This document shows positions 5,904 through 12,787 of a DNA stretch of 12,787 nucleotides, one piece after another (position 1 is the stretch's first letter; each line of letters opens with the position of its first letter). The stretch comes from Bacteroidales bacterium (lineage in GTDB: Bacteria > Bacteroidota > Bacteroidia > Bacteroidales > UBA7960), in assembly GCA_003451785.1 (NCBI GenBank), contig DMJL01000022.1, positions 1 to 12,787 of the forward strand. The letters are read 5' to 3'. Position numbers and translations under genes: made by a program. The notes beneath the pieces were generated by a model. That model searched no databases. It worked only from the letters and a program-made list of their open reading frames with translations, and was not told where the DNA came from.

Positions 5904-7106
5904 ATGCACCCTAAGTTAAATACCATCTCCGAAGCCATAGAAGAAATCAAAAAGGGCAAGGTAGTTATAGTAGTTGACGACGAGAACCGCGAGAATGAAG
6001 GCGATTTTGTTGCGGCAGCTGAAACCATCACGCCAGAGATTGTCAATTTCATGGCTACACATGGGCGTGGGTTGATTTGTGCGCCTATTACCGGCGAAAG
6101 GTGCGAAGAGTTGAATCTCGACCTTATGGTGCCTCGCAATACATCTATCCACGAAACACCTTTTACGGTTTCTGTTGATTTGCGCGGGCATGGTTGTGGT
6201 ACAGGTATTTCTGCAAGCGACCGCGCCAAAACCATTAAGGCATTAGCATGTAAAGACACCAATCCAACAGATCTTGCCAGACCAGGTCACATCTTTCCTT
6301 TAAAGGCGCGCAAAGGTGGAGTGCTGCAAAGAGCCGGTCATACAGAAGCTGTAATAGATCTTGCCCGTTTAGCAGGCCTGCAGCCCGCCGGTGTGTTGGT
6401 AGAGATAATGAAGGAAGATGGCGAAATGGCCAGATTGCCTGAACTTTTGGAAATAGCCAAAAGATTCGACCTGAAAATTGTTTCTATTGAAGACCTAATT
6501 GCATACAGAATAAAAACCGAGAGCCTTATTTCAAAGGAAATAACGGTAAACCTGCCTACCGAATGGGGCAATTTTCAACTTACTGCTTACAGACAAACTA
6601 CCAACAACAAGCTCCACCTTGCATTAACCAAGGGGAATTGGGAAAGTGATGAAGAAATTCTTGTTAGAGTACACTCATCTTGCGTTACAGGCGATATTTT
6701 TGGTTCTTGCAAATGCGATTGTGGTGGGCAATTGCACAAAGCGATGCAAATGGTTGAAGAATCAGGCAAGGGCGTAGTCTTGTATATGAATCAAGAAGGT
6801 AGAGGTATAGGACTATTGAACAAGCTCAAAGCCTACCACCTTCAGGAAAACGGAAGGGATACCGTAGAGGCCAACATTGAACTTGGATTTAAGCCAGATG
6901 AGCGGGAGTACGGCATTGGGGCGCAAATACTTCGAGATTTAGGAGCATTGAAAATTGCACTTATTTCCAATAATCCCAATAAAAAGGCAGGACTTACGGG
7001 TTATGGTATTGAGATTACGCGCAACATTCCGCTCATCATACCCATTACTTCCCACAGGAAACGATATATTGAAACCAAGCGGTCTAAATTGGGGCACACA
7101 TTATAA
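5904..7106 (+). CDS. ribBA: RibBA: DHBP synthase / GTP cyclohydrolase II
   Basis: This 400-residue bifunctional cytosolic enzyme opens both branches of riboflavin synthesis. The N-terminal half (about 1-200) makes 3,4-dihydroxy-2-butanone 4-phosphate from ribulose 5-phosphate. It shows the acidic loop DDENRENEGD (25-34), RPGHIFPL (126-133), RAGHTEAVIDL (143-153) and the loop ending VEIMKEDGEM. The C-terminal half (about 205-395) opens the GTP ring. Zinc ligands are Cys260, Cys271 and Cys273, with the spacing of E. coli RibA; the GTP loop is NQEGRGIGL (296-304); D332 and R334 in PDEREYGIGAQIL match the catalytic pair. Both halves therefore look active. An additional Cys269 precedes the zinc pair (CKCDC), which I recall as common in this phylum. 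The ATG at 5904 is the natural start. The gene converges on tamB and its last six bases overlap it. Confidence 0.97.
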   Translation: MHPKLNTISEAIEEIKKGKVVIVVDDENRENEGDFVAAAETITPEIVNFMATHGRGLICAPITGERCEELNLDLMVPRNTSIHETPFTVSVDLRGHGCGTGISASDRAKTIKALACKDTNPTDLARPGHIFPLKARKGGVLQRAGHTEAVIDLARLAGLQPAGVLVEIMKEDGEMARLPELLEIAKRFDLKIVSIEDLIAYRIKTESLISKEITVNLPTEWGNFQLTAYRQTTNNKLHLALTKGNWESDEEILVRVHSSCVTGDIFGSCKCDCGGQLHKAMQMVEESGKGVVLYMNQEGRGIGLLNKLKAYHLQENGRDTVEANIELGFKPDEREYGIGAQILRDLGALKIALISNNPNKKAGLTGYGIEITRNIPLIIPITSHRKRYIETKRSKLGHTL

Positions 7107-10100
7107 GTCGTTGGTGGGAAAAGTGGCTTCCAGAGCAGATTGTTCCACAGGTGTTTGTCTGTACCTGCGCAGCAAGTCTCTAAAATTATCGAATTCCCTC
7201 CTATAAAAGACTCCTACGCCTTGGGTATAGGGTGCTTGATTTTCTAAAACTTCAAATGCATTCGACCTATTGAATGCCTTTACCCTAAACCGCCCTTCGG
7301 GAGTTATCCGAACCTCCACATTTATATCGCCTACAATCGTACTGGTTCTGCGGCTCGACAGTGCCGGATTTTGCCCTGCCATACCCAAGTTTCCATCAAT
7401 GGTTACCCTATCGTTGAATAGTTGCGTGCTAAGTGCAACCTCCAATTCTTGGCTGCTAACAAGATCGCCCGGTCTATAATTGATACCTATGTCAAAATCA
7501 TTGCTAATCTGCGAGAGCCAGTTGCTAAGCTGGTTTGAAAGCATTTCTGATGAGGTGCTACCAACTCCAAATCCCAAAGCTGTATTGTATTGGTCAATTG
7601 AAGTGGGCAAAAATCGGTTTAATACCAATAGTGAGAACACTTGGCGATTCATCTCTTGGTCAGTCGTTATCACACGGCTAAGCATTTCTCTGGTGGCTTC
7701 GTCGGCGCCGGGCAGGGTAATTTCAAAAGAAATGGCCGGATTTATCAGATTTCCACTAAGTAGCAGATTGGTTTCTACAGGTACACGACGGCGAAAAACC
7801 TCTGATGTGTCGAGATTCATAAACAGGTCGTACAATGGCGTTCGGGTTCTGTAGATAGCTCTAATGTCGAGTATAGCACCCATTGGGTCGCCATTCCATC
7901 GTATGGTGCCTCCTTCTTGAATCCTAAACCGTTTGTTGATAATGTTTTGCAGATTGAACAAATACTCTCCTTCGCCAATAGTGAAATCGCCCATCATGGT
8001 GAAATTTCCTTCGGGTGGTGCTTCCATGGTAAGAATACCTCTTCCTCTTCCACGAATTTGATCTCCAGTGCGCGAATCCATTACCAACTGTACCTCGGCA
8101 TCGGGGGTTATTTCCAATTCAATTGATATGGATAAATTTCCGCCCCTTTGCGGCATCTGGGCCTGAGCATCTTGCTGGATTTCTTGACCTACAAATGAAA
8201 TAAAATGCGTTTCTCCTACTTCCTTCGCCAAATCTAAAGGAAGATAAATTTGTGTTCCCCTGTTGGTACGGCCTCTTATATTGAGCGAAAGATTGTCAGC
8301 CGGTCCATAGATATGCACCATTCCACTGGCAAAGCCTCTTCCATAAAACATCACATCGTTGTAATCTTGGGTGGTATTGAGAATGGCCATTCTATCGGGG
8401 GCGATTCGCAGGTCTAAAGCAAAATCGTTGAAATTGTTGTGCATAATGCGCCCGTTTATCAATCCTTGATTACCAAGAGAATCTGTGATAACCATATTCT
8501 GGAGCACAAACTGGTTGCGCTCAATTCTTATGGAGTCAGAAAAAGTGTATTCTGTGTTCAAGAAATTGATGCGCATTCCGGCATTTTCCATCCACAGTCT
8601 TCCCGAAAGTTTGGGGTTTTGCAATGAGCCATCCAATCTAAGATTGCCCGAAGATAGCCCATCGAAATTATTAGCAAAACTGTCCAAATATCTGCCCCAG
8701 ATGCTCATGGGAAGGTCATTTGCCGTAATTGCGAGGTCAAAGTTGTCTTCCGCTCGCTGCGGGAAGAAATAACCCTTAGCTCGTAAAGGTGAAACCTGTG
8801 CCACGCCTTCACCTTGAAAAATTTCGAGATCCAAGCTGAAGGCATCCTTCAGATTATTCCAAGTGCTCCACAAGTGCAGGTCGCCCATGGGATGATGATT
8901 GAACCGAAAACCGGCAACCGACAAGTTTGCTTCAATGCGCGGAGATGCAGCCAGATTTCCTAATGTTAGAAAACCGCTGAGGTCGCCTGCAAAATCCAAG
9001 TCCTTTAGTTGCAACAATTGGGTTAATGCCTCCGTGTTAAATTCATTGAACTCCACCAGAAGATATTCATCGGAATTGGGACTCAAAATACCATCGGCAA
9101 GTGCATAGGCGTCGCCATAGGTAACTAAGAAGTTGCGAATTTCGGTTCGTGCCGAGTCTAAAATAATTCTATTGCCGGGGTTTACATACCATTCCGACCT
9201 GTTGAAAACCAAGTAAGAAGGAAATATTCTTAGTTCCACTCTTTGCTCGTCTATGAATCTGGCGTTTCCCGATATGTTGCCGTAATTTTCTTGAGGCGAT
9301 TCATTGCTTCTCCAATTTAGAAAATATGCAATGCTGTCGTTAGCAATGGTTCCTCCGGTGGAGAAGTTGTCTAAGGTAAACCTTCCTGCCAATAGCAAGC
9401 TATCAGCATTTATTTTAAGGTGATATTTGTCGGACTCTCGCCAGCCTTCAATCTCTAAATTTAGAAAAGAACTTTCATCAATCTCAAGTTTAGTGATGGA
9501 TGACAAAATTTGCAAGTCCCCATAATGTTGCCCAAACTTGCCTTTGATGTAAGCGTTTTCGGAAACTGCAATCGTTGGGAAAAACAATTCGGTAAGGGTT
9601 CTGGTATCCTTGAAGTTCATGTTGAAGCGTACGCCAAATAACCCATTTGGGTCTTTTAAATTAAGCGTAGGCTTTATAAATCTTGAAGGCAGATATGTGC
9701 CTAAAAATCTGTTTACGGTAGGAACAAACTGATTGAATTGGAAACGACCTTCTATGCCGGCATCCAGAAAGTCGGATGTAAGATGTAAGACTTGCTCATT
9801 TTGGCTTTGTACAAAACTTTTAAGAACGATTGGACCTGTGGTGAAAATTTTCGAATCGCCATCTCCAATAGGTCGTCGTTCGTATCTTACATTAATAAAT
9901 TCTGCTAAACCATTTATACTGTAAGGCTGCCATTCCTTAATGCTAACATTCAACCTGCCCGAAACCACCGACTCATGTAGCGTATCGGCACTAAAGATAT
10001 TCAGTCGGGTGAGATTAGCATTTTCAACAGTGGCATAGAAATCAAAAATCGGCTCCTGAGATTCAAAATTGACCATGCCATTGAAGTCGAGGCTGATATT

Positions 10101-11624
10101 GGGATCAGAAATCAACAATTCTCCATTAAACTTTTGATTGGTGATGTCTCCTTTAAGGGAAACATTCTCAAAATTGTATCCCAATACCTCAGCAGAAACA
10201 ATGTTGCCGTTAATATTTAGGTCGGCAGTTTGGCGGGTAAGTCCCCTGCCTTCTACCACTGCATTGAGTGAAAAAAGCCCCAACAGTTGCTCTGCACCGA
10301 GAAATTTGCCTACATTGAAGCCACTGGTAACAATATCGCCTTTATATCCGGGCAAGCCAGTAGCAGGATCAATCAATAATCTAATGTCGGACGATAGTTT
10401 GCCAATAGATGTGTTTAGGTTGCCAAATGCTACCATATCGTTTATAAAACCGGTAACCCAGCCATTGAATGAAATCCTGCCTAAGTTGGTCAATGTAGCA
10501 GGCAATTGTGGGCTGCGATTTGCGCTCTTAAAGGGTAGTTGAAAGGAGTTGACATCCGATACCGATGTCTGAAGTTCCCTGACATTGAGATTAAAGAAAG
10601 TATTGTGGATGTTGGGTAGCCCCCTTAGATGAAAATCGCCGGCTGCAATGGTGTTTCTTCCAAACAAAAGTTTGATGCTATCGGCTCGCAAGTTGTCTAA
10701 TGTGCCTCTCAGATTGCCCTTGATGCTTGCCGATGCATCCATGCCATCCAAGCTCGGCACAAAATGCGTAATATCCAACATGGAAATCGTGGTGCCTCCA
10801 AGCTCAATGTTGAAATTTACATCTGAAGAGAAATTGCTAAACGATGCAAGACTGTCATAAGTGAACTGGGCACTAAGATTTAATTGGCTGTTGGGTGTTG
10901 TAATCGCAAGGTTTGAAATATCAGATACTGTGGGAGTTAACAAGAGTTTTGCTGATAGGTTGTTGAGTGTGAAGCCATTATTTTGCTCAAAACCAAATTG
11001 TGCAATGTAGAGGGATAGGGTGTCGTTTTGCAGGGAAAAGTTTCTTGCATCCAAAGAAAGATTCTTCAACTCAACTTCCTGCATAAATGGCAGTGGTTGG
11101 TTGCTGGTAAAATTATGATCTGTAAATGAAAAAAACGATTCAGACAATTTCAAACCTTGGGTTGTGATTGTCCATTGCTCTTCGTGTTCTGGTTGCTGCC
11201 GTCTGCTGAAATAATCTATAAGAAAATCAATATTCAGCTCATCGCTATCCTTTATTCGATACAAATTTATATTAGCATCTCGGAGTTCTACTGTTCTAAT
11301 GCCAATCTTGCGACTGAATGGTGCAATAGACTGAACATCAAATCTAATGCTACCGGCCTGAATCATGTCGTTTCCCTTGCGGTCTTGAATGCTTAGGTTT
11401 ATCAAAACAAAATCCAGAAAGAAGTTTACCCGTGCCCTTTCTACTTCTACTTTGGCTTCAAGTTCTTTGGAAAGATATTCGGATGCCTTTTTTGCAAGCC
11501 ATGTTTGGACTGTAGGAAATTGTACAACGCCGATTAAAAGCACAAATAGAAGCAACAAAACTCTCAATGAAGTCTTCCACCACGACCACCTTTTTTTAAT
11601 AATTTTGTTGTCCTTTTCCTGCAT
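7101..11624 (-). CDS. tamB: TamB-like translocation/assembly protein
   Basis: This protein of 1507 residues has a positively charged N-terminus (KIIKKRWSWWKTS), one membrane anchor (about 20-37), a very long periplasmic part of repeated short beta strands, and the C-terminal TamB (DUF490) domain at about 1050-1480. The latter includes GNFTMMGDFTIGEGEY near 1210-1225, GGTIRWNGDP near 1240 and a final beta-rich segment with FYRREFDNFRDLL. TamB-like proteins span the periplasm as a hydrophobic groove and work with an outer-membrane TamA/TamL barrel in outer-membrane protein assembly and, in other members, phospholipid transport. No TamA/TamL gene lies in this window. It is longer than E. coli TamB (1259), usual for the phylum. 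I chose the ATG at 11624; an in-frame ATG at 11654 would add ten residues but would overlap the divergent tsaD start. Codon use is even throughout and there is no internal break. Confidence 0.9.
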   Translation of the reverse strand: MQEKDNKIIKKRWSWWKTSLRVLLLLFVLLIGVVQFPTVQTWLAKKASEYLSKELEAKVEVERARVNFFLDFVLINLSIQDRKGNDMIQAGSIRFDVQSIAPFSRKIGIRTVELRDANINLYRIKDSDELNIDFLIDYFSRRQQPEHEEQWTITTQGLKLSESFFSFTDHNFTSNQPLPFMQEVELKNLSLDARNFSLQNDTLSLYIAQFGFEQNNGFTLNNLSAKLLLTPTVSDISNLAITTPNSQLNLSAQFTYDSLASFSNFSSDVNFNIELGGTTISMLDITHFVPSLDGMDASASIKGNLRGTLDNLRADSIKLLFGRNTIAAGDFHLRGLPNIHNTFFNLNVRELQTSVSDVNSFQLPFKSANRSPQLPATLTNLGRISFNGWVTGFINDMVAFGNLNTSIGKLSSDIRLLIDPATGLPGYKGDIVTSGFNVGKFLGAEQLLGLFSLNAVVEGRGLTRQTADLNINGNIVSAEVLGYNFENVSLKGDITNQKFNGELLISDPNISLDFNGMVNFESQEPIFDFYATVENANLTRLNIFSADTLHESVVSGRLNVSIKEWQPYSINGLAEFINVRYERRPIGDGDSKIFTTGPIVLKSFVQSQNEQVLHLTSDFLDAGIEGRFQFNQFVPTVNRFLGTYLPSRFIKPTLNLKDPNGLFGVRFNMNFKDTRTLTELFFPTIAVSENAYIKGKFGQHYGDLQILSSITKLEIDESSFLNLEIEGWRESDKYHLKINADSLLLAGRFTLDNFSTGGTIANDSIAYFLNWRSNESPQENYGNISGNARFIDEQRVELRIFPSYLVFNRSEWYVNPGNRIILDSARTEIRNFLVTYGDAYALADGILSPNSDEYLLVEFNEFNTEALTQLLQLKDLDFAGDLSGFLTLGNLAASPRIEANLSVAGFRFNHHPMGDLHLWSTWNNLKDAFSLDLEIFQGEGVAQVSPLRAKGYFFPQRAEDNFDLAITANDLPMSIWGRYLDSFANNFDGLSSGNLRLDGSLQNPKLSGRLWMENAGMRINFLNTEYTFSDSIRIERNQFVLQNMVITDSLGNQGLINGRIMHNNFNDFALDLRIAPDRMAILNTTQDYNDVMFYGRGFASGMVHIYGPADNLSLNIRGRTNRGTQIYLPLDLAKEVGETHFISFVGQEIQQDAQAQMPQRGGNLSISIELEITPDAEVQLVMDSRTGDQIRGRGRGILTMEAPPEGNFTMMGDFTIGEGEYLFNLQNIINKRFRIQEGGTIRWNGDPMGAILDIRAIYRTRTPLYDLFMNLDTSEVFRRRVPVETNLLLSGNLINPAISFEITLPGADEATREMLSRVITTDQEMNRQVFSLLVLNRFLPTSIDQYNTALGFGVGSTSSEMLSNQLSNWLSQISNDFDIGINYRPGDLVSSQELEVALSTQLFNDRVTIDGNLGMAGQNPALSSRRTSTIVGDINVEVRITPEGRFRVKAFNRSNAFEVLENQAPYTQGVGVFYRREFDNFRDLLRRYRQTPVEQSALEATFPTNDL
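11600..11607 (+). promoter_or_regulatory. Candidate -7 element TAATTTTG for tsaD
   Basis: This is an exact TAnnTTTG match 39 bases before the tsaD ATG, implying a leader of roughly 33 bases. It lies inside tamB, across codons 6-9 on the opposite strand, and just after a run of seven T. No TTTG is found at the -33 distance. Because the gap between the two genes is only 22 bases, a promoter embedded in the neighbour is expected. Confidence 0.45.
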
Positions 11625-11646
11625 TATTACAATCTGATAAAAACTA

Positions 11647-12666
11647 ATGGGCATTTATATTCTGGGAATAGAATCATCGTGCGATGATACTTCGGCAGCA
11701 GTTATTCACAACCGCAAAATTCTTGCCAATTACATTGCAAATCAGTCGGTTCATAAAGATTTTGGAGGGGTAGTTCCAGAGCTAGCTTCCAGGGCGCACC
11801 AACAAAACATTATTCCGGTGATTGACAAGGCACTTTGCACAGCAAAAATAAGCAAAAATGAGCTTCATGCCATTGCTTTTACCAACGGACCCGGACTTAT
11901 GGGGTCGCTTCTGGTGGGTGCAAGTTTTGCCAAAACATTTTCGCTTGCATTGGGGATTCCCCTCATCGAAGTAAACCACATGCACGCACATATCTTGGCA
12001 TTGTTTATTGAAGGACAAAGTTTTGAGCAACCGCCCCAGTTCCCATTTATTTGCCTCACGGTTTCTGGTGGTCATACCCAGTTGATGTTGGTGAAAGACT
12101 ATTTTGAGATGGAACTCATCGGGCAAACTATTGACGATGCTGCTGGCGAAGCTTTTGATAAAGCTGCCAAAATTATGGGACTACCTTACCCGGGCGGTCC
12201 CTTGATTGACCAATATGCCGCTTTAGGAAATCCAAAAGCTTTTTCGTTCCCGCACCCTAATATTCCCGGACTTGACTTCAGTTTCAGTGGATTGAAAACT
12301 TCATTCCTTTATTTCTTGCGCGACCAACTCAAAAAGAATCCGGATTTCATAGCGCAGAACACCAACGATCTATGTGCATCCATACAAAGCATGATTGTGG
12401 AAGTGCTTTTGCGCAAATTGCGTATGGCTATCAAGGAAACGGGCATAAAGCGCGTTGCCATTGCAGGAGGGGTTTCTGCAAACTCAGGTCTGCGCAATGC
12501 TGTTGCAAAATTGGAAGAGTCTGATGGCTGCAAAGTGTATATCCCCAAAATGGAATATTGTACAGATAATGCCGCAATGATTGCAATAGCAGGTTTTTTT
12601 AAGTATCAAAACTCCCAGTTTGCGCATCACGCAATAACACCTTTTGCTAAGTTTCAGAAGAAATAG
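11647..12666 (+). CDS. tsaD: TsaD, tRNA N6-threonylcarbamoyladenosine transferase subunit
   Basis: This 339-residue protein (formerly YgjD/Gcp) transfers the threonylcarbamoyl group from threonylcarbamoyl-AMP to A37 of ANN-decoding tRNAs, together with TsaB and TsaE, in the cytosol. It has the ASKHA ATPase-like fold. GIESSCDDTSAAV (7-19) is the phosphate-1 loop. NHMHAHI (110-116) places metal-binding His111 and His115 exactly as in E. coli. Further motifs are VSGGHTQL (139-146), LDFSFSGLKT (209-218), the adenosine loop AGGVSANS (273-280) and CTDNAAMIA (305-313) with the metal-binding Asp307. Length and all motifs are standard, so the protein is expected to be functional. The ATG at 11647 is nearest to the conserved first strand. 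The gene diverges from tamB. No terminator is visible in the 121 bases after the stop. Confidence 0.97.
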   Translation: MGIYILGIESSCDDTSAAVIHNRKILANYIANQSVHKDFGGVVPELASRAHQQNIIPVIDKALCTAKISKNELHAIAFTNGPGLMGSLLVGASFAKTFSLALGIPLIEVNHMHAHILALFIEGQSFEQPPQFPFICLTVSGGHTQLMLVKDYFEMELIGQTIDDAAGEAFDKAAKIMGLPYPGGPLIDQYAALGNPKAFSFPHPNIPGLDFSFSGLKTSFLYFLRDQLKKNPDFIAQNTNDLCASIQSMIVEVLLRKLRMAIKETGIKRVAIAGGVSANSGLRNAVAKLEESDGCKVYIPKMEYCTDNAAMIAIAGFFKYQNSQFAHHAITPFAKFQKK

Positions 12667-12787
12667 CAATTTTGCAACCATGTGAAAGGTCTTGTTTCAG
12701 CTACAAAATTTTGGAGAATCCTATTAGAATATGTATTCGCAAAATGATTTGATTGCTCAATAATAGCCTTTTGCAAACGCTAAAAAC

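Noticed and set aside
5904..7106. Extra cysteine (Cys269) in the zinc region of the cyclohydrolase half as a novel metal site
   Set aside because: The three standard zinc ligands are present with normal spacing, and as I recall an extra cysteine here is common in Bacteroidota RibBA.
11625..11654. Ten-residue N-terminal extension of TamB from the ATG at 11654
   Set aside because: It would overlap the tsaD start and places uncharged sequence before the basic pre-anchor segment. The ATG at 11624 fits better, though the longer form is not excluded.
7101..11654. Many plus-strand open frames of 60-130 codons opposite tamB
   Set aside because: They lie entirely within the tamB coding frame on the other strand and show no recognisable domains; they are shadows of a long gene.
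12667..12787. A gene beginning or ending in the right-hand 121 bases
   Set aside because: The plus strand gives only a ten-residue frame. A minus-strand frame open from the edge to about 12705 has no recognisable features. I see a palindromic TTTGCAAA at 12770-12777 but no supported feature.

Overview
The window looks like core chromosome of a member of the Bacteroidota, probably an uncultured or environmental lineage. Three things point there. Several genes have a TAnnTTTG hexamer upstream, the -7 element of the Bacteroidota primary sigma factor, and no clear Shine-Dalgarno sequences. The RibBA protein and the enlarged LptF/LptG-family permease have features I associate with that phylum. A very large TamB-like gene sits head-to-head with tsaD, an arrangement I recall from Bacteroidota. 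Base composition is moderately AT-rich. I cannot place it below phylum.

Layout: (1) 1-112 is the 3' end of an unrecognised + strand gene, cut by the window edge. (2) 113-326 is an intergenic stretch with an unusual two-part direct repeat, then ydfG (327-1088), a short-chain dehydrogenase/reductase. (3) 1373-2827 encodes an LptF/LptG-family permease for lipopolysaccharide export, starting downstream of a well-placed TATATTTG element. (4) 3059-4225 and 4431-5636 are two glycosyltransferases, a membrane GT2 and a cytosolic GT4-type enzyme, each in its own transcription unit with gaps of about 200-270 bases. (5) 5904-7106 is ribBA, the bifunctional enzyme for the first steps of both riboflavin branches. 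(6) 11624 down to 7101 on the minus strand is tamB, a 1507-residue envelope protein. It ends exactly back-to-back with ribBA in a shared TTATAA palindrome. (7) 11647-12666 is tsaD, which makes the t6A tRNA modification. It diverges from tamB with only 22 bases between the chosen start codons. 12667-12787 holds no gene I can support.

Four of the six complete genes other than ydfG and tsaD serve the cell envelope: LPS transport, two surface-glycan glycosyltransferases and TamB-type outer-membrane assembly. ribBA and tsaD are housekeeping. All complete genes have intact catalytic motifs; I see no frameshift, insertion sequence, CRISPR array, tRNA or rRNA. No intergenic stretch exceeds 300 bases.

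I did not find a new multi-gene system. The points most worth a second look are the split direct repeat upstream of ydfG, the two glycosyltransferases lying between the permease and ribBA, the two very compact gene junctions flanking tamB, and a dual-fold hairpin at the end of the GT2 gene.
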